Source: Piscirickettsiaceae bacterium
GTDB lineage: Bacteria; Pseudomonadota; Gammaproteobacteria; Nitrosococcales; Methylophagaceae
Reading direction: 5' to 3'
NCBI GenBank assembly: GCA_030620285.1
Contig: JAUXFA010000018.1
Coordinates: forward strand, 1-11,265
Length of the DNA stretch: 11,265 bases
Below, in pieces: positions 1-6,243 of the stretch. The notes below the pieces were generated by a model. That model saw only the letters and a program-made list of their open reading frames with translations. It made no database searches and was not told the DNA's origin. Made by a program: the position numbers and the translations under genes. Every line of letters begins with the position of its first letter. Positions within the stretch are counted from its first letter, which is position 1.

Positions 1-67
1 CAATGCCTAACGTCTCACAGCCTTGTTGTAATTGTTGTTGTAGATCGTCCAAATTAGCTTGCTTCAC
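1..67 (-). CDS. rsmG: 16S rRNA (guanine-N7)-methyltransferase RsmG, N-terminal fragment
   Basis: Only the first 22 codons are in the window; the gene runs off the left edge. RsmG (GidB) uses S-adenosylmethionine to methylate G527 of 16S rRNA in the cytoplasm. The visible peptide is a GTG start followed by [15 protein letters not shown] and then CETLGI, resembling the leucine-rich amphipathic start of RsmG before its LGI motif. The identification rests mainly on its position directly after mnmG, the classic gidA-gidB order. The GTG at 67 lies inside the mnmG 3' end, giving a 14-base overlap and suggesting translational coupling. A TTG about five codons later is another possible start. No catalytic motif is visible in this fragment. 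Confidence 0.75.
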   Translation of the reverse strand, partial: MKQANLDDLQQQLQQGCETLGI

Positions 68-1937
68 GCTGATTGCCACGCTTCAAATGTACTAACAACA
101 ATGAAATTGCCGCAGGTGTAACACCTGATATTCGAGCTGCCTGACCCAAGCTATTCGGCCTTGCTTGTTTGAGTTTTTCACGCACTTCATTTGACAAGCC
201 ATACACATTTTCATAATCCAATTCATCAGGTAGAACCGTTTTCTCATGCCGTTGCAGTCGGTCAATCTCATTTTGCTGACGGCTAATATAACCTTCATAT
301 TTTGTTTGGATCACAACCTGCTCAGCAACATCATCTGCCACCTGAAGATCTTCGCCTAATAATGTGAGCAAACCGGCGTAATCAACGCTTGGTCGGCGTA
401 GTAAATCCAATGCCGAATTGACCTTTTTTAACGGCTCACCCAGCACTTTCTCAGCCACGGTTTGATCGATCTTTTCAGGACTAAACTTATAAGCCTCTAA
501 ACGAGCGGTTTCTTGAACAACCGCATCACGTTTCGCTTCAAATATCGCCCATCGTTGATCATCAACAAGACCTAGTTCTCGACCTGTTGGCGTCAATCGT
601 AAATCGGCATTATCTTCTCGTAATAACAAGCGATATTCCGCTCGGCTAGTAAACATTCGATAGGGCTCTTGCGTACCTGACGTGATTAAATCATCAATCA
701 TAACGCCAATATAAGCTTCATCACGACGCGGGCACCATTGCTCTAAACCTCGAACTTGCAAACCGGCATTTAAACCCGCGATCAAACCTTGTGCCGCCGC
801 CTCTTCATAGCCTGTTGTACCGTTGATTTGTCCTGCAAAATACAAACCTGCCATATGTTTAGTTTCTAACCAAGGCTGCAAGTCACGTGGATCAAAATAA
901 TCATATTCAATTGCATAACCTGGGCGAGTGATATGAGCATTTTCCAAACCTTTCATTGAACGAACAATGTCATATTGCACATCAAATGGCAGACTGGTGG
1001 AAATGCCATTAGGATAAACTTCACCACAGTTCAATCCTTCTGGTTCAAGAAATATTTGGTGCGATGTCCGATCGGCAAAACGCACGACTTTATCTTCAAT
1101 CGACGGGCAATAACGTGGACCTATGCCTTCAATTTCACCACTATACATCGGCGAACGATCCAAATTGGCACGAATAACATCATGCGTATTTTCATTAGTG
1201 TGAGTGATATAGCATGAAATTTGATCAGGATGGTCTGACTGCGTTCCCAAAAAAGAAAATACCGGCGTCGGCGTATCACCAGGCTGCTCTACCAATTCTG
1301 AAAAATCAATACTATTGGTTGCAATACGTGGTGGCGTGCCTGTTTTTAAACGATCCACTCTAAAAGGTAGCGCCCTTAAACGTTGTGCAAGCCCAATTGA
1401 TGCTGGATCACCTGCGCGACCGCCTTGATGGTTTTCCATACCAATATGAATTAAACCACCGAGGAATGTACCGACCGTCAGTATCACTGATTGTGCAGAA
1501 AAACGTAATCCAGCTTGCGTGACCACACCCACTACACGGTTATTTTCAACCACCAAATCATCCACGGTTTGTTGAAATAAATATAAATTAGCTTGAGATT
1601 CTAAATAGCCCCGTACCGCAGCCTTATAACGTACCCGATCTGCTTGCGCCCGTGTCGCTCTGACGGCAGGGCCTTTACTGGCATTTAAAATACGGAATTG
1701 AATACCGCCACGATCAGCCGCTTGCGCCATAATACCGCCCAAAGCATCAATCTCTTTAACTAAATGGCCTTTACCGATACCACCAATAGCAGGATTACAG
1801 CTCATTTGTCCTAAGGTTTCAATATTCTGAGTCAACAGTAATGTTTTGACACCTTGACGCGCCGAAGCCAATGCCGCTTCAGTGCCCGCATGACCGCCCC
1901 CCACAACAATGACATCGTAATGATCCTGATAACGCAT
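54..1937 (-). CDS. mnmG: tRNA uridine-5-carboxymethylaminomethyl modification enzyme MnmG (GidA)
   Basis: MnmG is the FAD-binding partner of the GTPase MnmE. Together they install the (carboxymethyl)aminomethyl group at C5 of wobble uridine 34 in several tRNAs, in the cytoplasm, using methylene-tetrahydrofolate and NADH. At 627 residues it has the normal full length (E. coli 629). The dinucleotide fold GGGHAG is at residues 13-18. The conserved cysteine of MSCNPAIGG is C47, and the second signature [11 protein letters not shown] places C277 as in E. coli. The C-terminal helical domain that contacts MnmE appears intact. It begins with ATG at 1937, without a strong Shine-Dalgarno sequence (TAAGCTGG lies upstream). 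It is followed by rsmG with overlap. The identification is near certain. Confidence 0.98.
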   Translation of the reverse strand: MRYQDHYDVIVVGGGHAGTEAALASARQGVKTLLLTQNIETLGQMSCNPAIGGIGKGHLVKEIDALGGIMAQAADRGGIQFRILNASKGPAVRATRAQADRVRYKAAVRGYLESQANLYLFQQTVDDLVVENNRVVGVVTQAGLRFSAQSVILTVGTFLGGLIHIGMENHQGGRAGDPASIGLAQRLRALPFRVDRLKTGTPPRIATNSIDFSELVEQPGDTPTPVFSFLGTQSDHPDQISCYITHTNENTHDVIRANLDRSPMYSGEIEGIGPRYCPSIEDKVVRFADRTSHQIFLEPEGLNCGEVYPNGISTSLPFDVQYDIVRSMKGLENAHITRPGYAIEYDYFDPRDLQPWLETKHMAGLYFAGQINGTTGYEEAAAQGLIAGLNAGLQVRGLEQWCPRRDEAYIGVMIDDLITSGTQEPYRMFTSRAEYRLLLREDNADLRLTPTGRELGLVDDQRWAIFEAKRDAVVQETARLEAYKFSPEKIDQTVAEKVLGEPLKKVNSALDLLRRPSVDYAGLLTLLGEDLQVADDVAEQVVIQTKYEGYISRQQNEIDRLQRHEKTVLPDELDYENVYGLSNEVREKLKQARPNSLGQAARISGVTPAAISLLLVHLKRGNQREAS

Positions 1938-2069
1938 AAAACCAGCTTAGTCGCTCACAACTTAAAAATGATCTGGCATTTTAACACGTGTGATAACTGC
2001 CTGACATGGCAAGATTTTCTCATGCTATAGTCCTTTAAAAATTAATCGATCCACATAATGAGATAAGCA
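1938..2069. promoter_or_regulatory. divergent intergenic region mnmG / dgkA with candidate sigma-70 promoter for dgkA
   Basis: This 132-bp gap separates divergently transcribed mnmG and dgkA. On the plus strand an extended -10 element, TGC-TATAGT (2023-2031), stands about 40 bases before the dgkA ATG. CTGACA at 2001-2006 could act as a -35 element, although its 19-base spacing is longer than ideal. On the minus strand no clear promoter pair for mnmG was found; TAAAAT-like sequences occur but lack a good -35. A perfect 8-bp palindrome ACACGTGT is near 1984-1991, with no assigned role. Confidence 0.4.
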
Positions 2070-2426
2070 ATGGCAAAAAATACCGGAATAATGCGACTTG
2101 TATATGCCTCCCAATATTCATGGCAAGGCTTTCGTTCAGCTCTTGTCAACGAAGCAGCCTTTTTGCAAGAATTTATCGGCTTAATATTACTGAGCGGCTT
2201 AAGTTTTTTCCTTGATGTATCAAATTATGAACGTGCAGCAATGATTATCAGCTTAATACTCATTCTCATCGTTGAAATACTCAATTCTGCTATCGAATGT
2301 ATTGTCGACCGCATTAGTGATGAGCACCATATATTATCCGGAAGAGCTAAAGATTATGGCTCATTAGCAGTATTGCTCACCATACTAATTGCAATAACTA
2401 TTTGGACAGTAATTCTGATTAACTAG
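2070..2426 (+). CDS. dgkA: diacylglycerol kinase DgkA
   Basis: This is a small inner-membrane kinase that phosphorylates diacylglycerol to phosphatidic acid with ATP, recycling the diacylglycerol released during membrane-derived oligosaccharide and lipid turnover. The 118 residues match the family length (E. coli about 121). The active-site block is clear: N27-E28 in VNEAAF, then E69, N72 and E76 in EILNSAIE, followed by SGRAKDYGS at about 90-98. Three transmembrane helices are expected near 33-49, 56-74 and 98-117. The ATG at 2070 follows an AGATAAGCA sequence that gives a weak ribosome-binding site. The gene converges on lgt, and the two stop codons overlap in one CTAG. Lgt (lipoprotein acylation) is functionally related only through membrane lipid metabolism. 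Confidence 0.95.
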   Translation: MAKNTGIMRLVYASQYSWQGFRSALVNEAAFLQEFIGLILLSGLSFFLDVSNYERAAMIISLILILIVEILNSAIECIVDRISDEHHILSGRAKDYGSLAVLLTILIAITIWTVILIN

Positions 2427-3193
2427 TTTGGACGATAGGCTCGGACCATTAACCAAGCACCGTAAACCACCATAGGTAATGACAGTATTTGTCCCATCGT
2501 CAGCCATTCAAAAGCAAAGTAGCCATACTGTGCATCTGGAATACGAACAAGTTCAATCAAAAATCGAAAAACACCATAGCCCAGTAAGAACAAACCAGAC
2601 ACGGCTCCCAATGGTTTCGCATTATTTGAATACCACCATAAAATGATAAAGAGAACCAAACCCTCTAAACCTGCCTCATAAAGTTGTGAAGGATGCCGAG
2701 CTAGCGGTCCCCCTGTCGGAAACACCATGGCCCAAGGGACATCACTGGCTTTTCCCCATAACTCGCCATTAATGAAGTTGCCCATCCGACCAAAAAACAA
2801 ACCTATCGGCACCATAGGAGCAATAAAATCACTAATGGTGAAATACGATTTTCCGGTTTTTTTACTAAATAACCAAAAGGCAGTTAATACACCTAATAGC
2901 CCACCATGAAAAGACATGCCACCCTGCCAGACTTTAAATATATTTAACGGGTTTGCGACATTAGCAGCAAAATCATAAAACAAGGAATAACCCAGCCGGC
3001 CACCAATAATCACCCCAATTGCACCATAGAATAATAAGTCTTCGACCTGTTCTGCCGTCCAACCATATCGCTCTGCTCTTACACGACCTAACCACCATGC
3101 ACCTGCAAAACCAAATAAATACATTAATCCATACCAATGAACCTGTAACGGACCAAGAGAAAGCGCAACTGGGTCGATTTGGGGGTAAATCAT
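2423..3193 (-). CDS. lgt: phosphatidylglycerol--prolipoprotein diacylglyceryl transferase Lgt
   Basis: Lgt transfers the diacylglyceryl group from phosphatidylglycerol to the lipobox cysteine of prolipoproteins, the first step of lipoprotein maturation in the inner membrane. Numbered from the ATG (256 residues), the Lgt signature [13 protein letters not shown] is at about 135-147 with its essential arginine near 136. It is followed by [10 protein letters not shown] and [13 protein letters not shown] (about 166-178). The conserved FHGG is near 95-98, and ELVRIPD near 214-220 carries the second important arginine. About seven hydrophobic segments are present. A TTG at 3196 directly precedes the ATG at 3193; ATG is preferred, and AGAGA lies about 9 bases upstream of it. 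The gene stands alone on this strand here. It ends inside the dgkA stop region. Confidence 0.97.
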   Translation of the reverse strand: MIYPQIDPVALSLGPLQVHWYGLMYLFGFAGAWWLGRVRAERYGWTAEQVEDLLFYGAIGVIIGGRLGYSLFYDFAANVANPLNIFKVWQGGMSFHGGLLGVLTAFWLFSKKTGKSYFTISDFIAPMVPIGLFFGRMGNFINGELWGKASDVPWAMVFPTGGPLARHPSQLYEAGLEGLVLFIILWWYSNNAKPLGAVSGLFLLGYGVFRFLIELVRIPDAQYGYFAFEWLTMGQILSLPMVVYGAWLMVRAYRPN

Positions 3194-3261
3194 CAAAATA
3201 TTCTCTACTTATAAAAGGTGAACCAGATCATAGTAACTCACCACCTAATAAGCTACCAAAT

Positions 3262-3309
3262 TGCACCAAGGTGATCCACGAATATCTCTTCACGCACTAT
3301 ATTAGGGCA
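3262..3309 (+). promoter_or_regulatory. tandem NtrC-like enhancer sites upstream of the torF sigma-54 promoter
   Basis: Compared with the enterobacterial NtrC consensus TGCACY-N5-GGTGCA, the sequence at 3262-3278 is TGCACC-AAGGT-GATCCA (10 of 12 conserved positions by eye). The sequence at 3293-3309 is CGCACT-ATATT-AGGGCA (9 of 12). Their centres are 31 bp apart, about three helical turns, and lie near -129 and -98 from the inferred start. This arrangement closely resembles the glnA enhancer of E. coli. Binding by NtrC is inferred from sequence and context. The matches are imperfect, and the hand alignment may overstate them. Confidence 0.55.
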
Positions 3310-3372
3310 AATATTTCATCCCGCCACTCACTCCTCATCTATACCTTATTGTTTTTAATCATATTTTCTTAG

Positions 3373-3387
3373 TGGCACTATTATTGC
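3373..3387 (+). promoter_or_regulatory. sigma-54 (RpoN) promoter of torF-glnK-amtB
   Basis: The sequence is TGGCAC-TATTA-TTGC. It contains the invariant GG (3374-3375) and GC (3386-3387) separated by exactly ten bases, and it nearly matches the TGGCAC-N5-TTGCA consensus. Transcription should begin near 3399. A nitrogen-related sigma-54 promoter fits the downstream glnK and amtB genes, which are NtrC/RpoN-controlled in many proteobacteria. Confidence 0.85.
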
Positions 3388-3414
3388 GCTAATCTTTTTG
3401 TTCTGAATGAAAAA

Positions 3415-3432
3415 TGTTGCATTTAAACAACA
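3415..3432 (+). repeat. 18-bp leader repeat, copy 1
   Basis: TGTTGCATTTAAACAACA is an inverted repeat with 5-bp arms (TGTTG/CAACA) and recurs 106 bp downstream with one base change. It lies about 16 bases after the inferred transcription start, so it could be a DNA operator or an RNA element. No known binding motif was recognised. Confidence 0.7.
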
Positions 3433-3456
3433 GTGTCGGGTTAAAACAATGATTTT

Positions 3457-3494
3457 TATAGTGTTAAGGTTTTTTAGTGAGCCTCCACACTATA
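3457..3494 (+). other. hairpin in the torF mRNA leader
   Basis: TATAGTGT (3457-3464) and ACACTATA (3487-3494) are perfect 8-bp inverted arms around a 22-base loop. After a 2x2 internal mismatch, AGG (3467-3469) can add pairs with CCT (3482-3484). There is no downstream T-run, so it is not a classical terminator. It could be an mRNA stability or regulatory structure between the two leader repeats. The function is unknown. Confidence 0.45.
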
Positions 3495-3520
3495 TAGTCG
3501 GCCCCGTCCAACTTTAAGGA

Positions 3521-3538
3521 TGTTGCATTTGAACAACA
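3521..3538 (+). repeat. 18-bp leader repeat, copy 2
   Basis: TGTTGCATTTGAACAACA is 17 of 18 identical to the copy at 3415 and sits about 50 bases before the porin start codon. The TGTTG/CAACA arms are conserved, and the single change is in the spacer. This pattern is expected of a protein-binding or paired RNA element, although chance duplication is not excluded. Confidence 0.7.
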
Positions 3539-3588
3539 TACATAATGCATTCAAACGATTTATTTTTAGTAGTATTGAGGAGTACAAA

Positions 3589-4293
3589 ATGAAATTGAAA
3601 AAAATATCTACTCTATGTTTAGCTGCAAGCACGTTATTCGCTGCTTCATCTGCTATGGCATGGGAAAACGGTGACCATTCAACAAGTGCAAGTGTTGCAC
3701 TTTCATCTGACTACGTATGGCGTGGTTATTCACAAACAGACGAAGACTGGGCAATCTCTGGTAGCTTCGACTATGCACATGCTAGCGGTTTTTATGCGGG
3801 TACTTGGGCATCTAACGTTGACTTTGGTGATGACACTAGTGCTGAAATCGATATTTATGCTGGCTTTGGTGGCGAAACTGCAGGCGGCTTAGGCTGGGAC
3901 TTCGGTGTTTTACGCTATATCTACCCAGGTGAAAATTATGACTGGAATGAAGTCTATGCTTCTTTAAGCTATAGCTTCTTTAGTATTGGTGTTGCTCACT
4001 CTGGTAACGTATATGATTCTAGTGAATCAGGCACATACTACTCGGCTGGTTTTGATTATGACCTTCCTGCTGGTATCGCATTAAGCGCTGGCATAGGTTA
4101 CTACGACTATGATGATGACGTCTTTGGTGCAACAGAAGATAGTGCTGTTGATTACCGCATTGGCCTGTCTAAAGAAATGGCTGGTTTCGGCTTTGACGTA
4201 TCTTACTTCGATACCAATAGTGATGGTGAAGATCTATACGGTAAAGACCTTGCCGAAGGTCGCGTCGTATTCTCAATCTCTAAATCTATGTAA
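3589..4293 (+). CDS. TorF-family putative outer-membrane porin
   Basis: This is a predicted outer-membrane beta-barrel of the TorF / Gcw_chp family (TIGR02001), whose transported substrate is not established. The 234-residue precursor has a clear Sec signal peptide: positive MKLKK, a hydrophobic stretch, and SAMA at about 21-24, with the mature protein starting WENGD. The mature part shows alternating aromatic and glycine-rich strands and the family pattern SVALSSDYVWRGYSQT, followed by a Gly/Tyr-rich GLGWDFGVLRYIYPG block. It ends in a short hydrophobic strand. The ATG at 3589 is chosen because GAGGAG lies 7 bases upstream and the signal peptide begins there. An in-frame ATG at 3520 would add 23 residues in front of the signal. 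It is the first gene of the sigma-54 unit with glnK and amtB, which suggests a role in passage of nitrogen compounds across the outer membrane (inference). Confidence 0.85.
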   Translation: MKLKKISTLCLAASTLFAASSAMAWENGDHSTSASVALSSDYVWRGYSQTDEDWAISGSFDYAHASGFYAGTWASNVDFGDDTSAEIDIYAGFGGETAGGLGWDFGVLRYIYPGENYDWNEVYASLSYSFFSIGVAHSGNVYDSSESGTYYSAGFDYDLPAGIALSAGIGYYDYDDDVFGATEDSAVDYRIGLSKEMAGFGFDVSYFDTNSDGEDLYGKDLAEGRVVFSISKSM

Positions 4294-4306
4294 TTAACTC
4301 CTCCTT

Positions 4307-4344
4307 GGCCGCCCAACTTCTCTCTTTTGGGCGGTCATTTTTTT
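4307..4344 (+). terminator. strong intrinsic terminator between torF and glnK
   Basis: A 10-bp stem (GGCCGCCCAA 4307-4316 with TTGGGCGGTC 4327-4336, one G-T wobble) encloses a 10-base loop. It is followed by seven T residues (4338-4344). The ribosome-binding site of glnK (AGAAGG) begins immediately after the T-run. No separate promoter for glnK is apparent in the 65-bp gap, so glnK-amtB probably depends on read-through. Confidence 0.85.
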
Positions 4345-4346
4345 AG

Positions 4347-4697
<351 letters not shown>

Positions 4698-4714
4698 CGT
4701 TTAGGGGTAATTTA

Positions 4715-5983
4715 ATGGAAAATCAAATTTTTGAACTCCAATATGCCATGGATACCTTTTACTTCTTAGTAATGGGTGCCTTGGTTATGTGGATGGCGGC
4801 TGGCTTCTCTATGTTAGAAGCGGGCCTAGTTCGTGCTAAAAACACAACTGAAATCTTAACTAAAAACATTTTATTATTTGCAATTTCATGTACAGCATAT
4901 CTGGTTATCGGTTATGACATCATGTACGGTGGCGGCATATTTTTAGAAGGTATTGAAGGCGGCGACACATTAGTTGCAGATGCATTAGCAGCTTCAGCTG
5001 AAGCTGGCTTCAACGGTGGCTCTGTTTATTCTGGCGCTTCTGACTTCTTCTTCCAAGTAGTATTCGTTGCAACTGCAATGTCTATTGTTTCGGGTGCAGT
5101 TGCTGAACGTATGAAGTTAATGTCTTTCGCTGCATTTGCAGTTGTTATGACGGCATTCATCTATCCAATGGAAGGTTCATGGACTTGGGGCGGCGCATCT
5201 GTCTTCGGCATGTTCTCTCTTGGTGATGACTTTGGCTTCCTTGACTTTGCTGGTTCAGGTATTGTTCACATGGCCGGTGCTGCTGCTGCATTAGCAGGTG
5301 TTATCTTACTTGGTGCTCGTAAAGGTAAATATGGTGCGAATGGCGAAGTTAAAGCAATTCCAGGTGCAAACCTACCAATGGCAACATTAGGTACCTTCAT
5401 CTTATGGATGGGTTGGTTCGGCTTTAACGGTGGTTCAGTATTAAAACTAGGTGACATTGCAAACTCTAACCTAGTTGCGATGGTGTTCTTAAACACTAAC
5501 GCTGCTGCTGCTGGTGGTGTTATTGCTGCTCTAATCGTTGCTAAAGTACTCTTTGGCAAAGCTGATTTAACAATGATCTTAAACGGTGCATTAGCGGGTC
5601 TTGTTGCTATTACAGCCGGTCCTGATACACCAACGCCATTAATGGCAACAATGATTGGTGCTGTCGGTGGTGCTATCGTAGTATTCTCAATCATCACAAT
5701 GGATAAATTCAAAATTGATGATCCAGTGGGTGCAATTTCCGTCCACGGTGTGGTTGGTTTATGGGGTCTATTAGCCGTTCCTTTAACAAATAGTGATGCA
5801 AGCTTTACTGGCCAATTGGTCGGTGCGGCAACTATCTTCGTTTGGGTCTTCGGTGCCAGCTTCATTACATGGTTTGTACTGAAAATGGTAATGGGCATTC
5901 GTGTCTCTGAAGAAGAAGAGTATGAAGGTGTTGATTTAAGCGAATGTGGTATGGAAGCATATCCTGAGTTTACCAACAGCTAA
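4715..5983 (+). CDS. amtB: ammonium transporter AmtB
   Basis: AmtB is an inner-membrane trimeric ammonium channel/transporter that scavenges NH4+ at low concentration and is closed by binding of GlnK. The 422 residues contain about eleven hydrophobic helices. The substrate-site aspartate is D177 in DFAGSGIVH, and the twin pore histidines are H185 (GIVHMAG) and H344 (ISVHGVVG). The cytoplasmic tail is acidic and ends YEGVDLSECGMEAYPE, the conserved C-terminal region that contacts GlnK. No cleaved signal peptide is evident; the protein begins with MENQIFELQYAMDTFYF. The ATG at 4715 follows AGGGGTAA, a good ribosome-binding site. It is co-transcribed with glnK (17-base gap) and closed by a strong terminator. 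Confidence 0.97.
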   Translation: MENQIFELQYAMDTFYFLVMGALVMWMAAGFSMLEAGLVRAKNTTEILTKNILLFAISCTAYLVIGYDIMYGGGIFLEGIEGGDTLVADALAASAEAGFNGGSVYSGASDFFFQVVFVATAMSIVSGAVAERMKLMSFAAFAVVMTAFIYPMEGSWTWGGASVFGMFSLGDDFGFLDFAGSGIVHMAGAAAALAGVILLGARKGKYGANGEVKAIPGANLPMATLGTFILWMGWFGFNGGSVLKLGDIANSNLVAMVFLNTNAAAAGGVIAALIVAKVLFGKADLTMILNGALAGLVAITAGPDTPTPLMATMIGAVGGAIVVFSIITMDKFKIDDPVGAISVHGVVGLWGLLAVPLTNSDASFTGQLVGAATIFVWVFGASFITWFVLKMVMGIRVSEEEEYEGVDLSECGMEAYPEFTNS

Positions 5984-6008
5984 ACCATTCTTTTAGTTTC
6001 AAATAGAG

Positions 6009-6040
6009 AAGGCGGTTCGATTATTCGAACCGCCTTTTTT
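6009..6040 (+). terminator. intrinsic terminator after amtB
   Basis: A perfect 10-bp stem (GGCGGTTCGA 6011-6020 and TCGAACCGCC 6025-6034) encloses a TTAT tetraloop. AA before the stem can pair with the first two T residues of a six-T run (6035-6040). It ends the torF-glnK-amtB unit and separates it from nirB. Confidence 0.93.
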
Positions 6041-6074
6041 GTTTGCTTATACCGCTTATTCTCGCTATATTTAA

Positions 6075-6116
6075 TATGCACCATCGGCATTATAATTCGC
6101 TCTATGTTGGTGCATA
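6075..6116 (+). promoter_or_regulatory. NtrC-like half-sites upstream of the nirB promoter
   Basis: TATGCACCA (6075-6083) and TGGTGCATA (6108-6116) are a perfect 9-bp inverted repeat separated by 24 bases. Each contains an NtrC half-site (TGCACC or GGTGCA). The right copy has a weaker partner half, CGCTCT at 6098-6103, with the correct 5-base spacing. The left copy has no convincing partner. The elements lie about 100-140 bases upstream of the inferred nirB transcription start, the usual enhancer distance. Binding is inferred. Confidence 0.5.
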
Positions 6117-6188
6117 AACCGCCTTAAAACAGCTCTTAAAAACACCTTCCAAAGGCTGATCCCTATTAAAACAGCAAGTTAACGTAGT

Positions 6189-6204
6189 TGGCATGATGCC
6201 TGCT
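6189..6204 (+). promoter_or_regulatory. sigma-54 promoter of nirB-nirD
   Basis: TTGGCATGATGCCTGCT begins at 6189 and has GG (6190-6191) and GC (6202-6203) exactly ten bases apart. It resembles the sigma-54 consensus, with T for C in the -24 box and C for T in the -12 box. The start would be near 6215, giving a leader of only about 29 bases. That leaves no room for a NasR-type antitermination leader. Confidence 0.7.
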
Positions 6205-6243
6205 CTACCGAAGTATTGATTAAACACAAGCTCAGAGGATCAC

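Larger units (their letters stand above)
3194..3588. other. 395-bp non-coding region: lgt upstream and torF control region with long leader
   Basis: No credible gene lies in this gap; a 117-codon frame crossing its left part lacks any recognisable protein character. From left to right it holds the lgt 5' flank, two NtrC-like sites (3262-3309), a sigma-54 promoter (3373-3387) and an inferred transcription start near 3399. It then holds an untranslated leader of about 190 bases containing an 18-bp direct repeat (3415 and 3521) and a hairpin (3457-3494), and finally the GAGGAG ribosome-binding site of the porin gene. The sub-elements are listed separately. Confidence 0.8.

Noticed and set aside
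3019..3372. 117-codon plus-strand frame over the lgt 5' end and the control region
   Set aside because: It is antisense to well-supported lgt and runs through the NtrC sites. It has no recognisable protein features and no convincing ribosome-binding site.
3520..3588. Longer TorF start at ATG 3520
   Set aside because: It would put 23 residues in front of a complete signal peptide and overlap the leader repeat. The ATG at 3589 has GAGGAG at good spacing.
5266..5976. 236-codon minus-strand frame inside amtB
   Set aside because: It is a shadow of the amtB coding sequence. It is Pro/Ala/Thr-rich, as expected of an antisense translation, and amtB is full length with all pore residues.
6205..6243. 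NasR/ANTAR-type antitermination leader before nirB, as in the Klebsiella nas operon
   Set aside because: The leader from the predicted start is only about 29 bases and contains no terminator hairpin.
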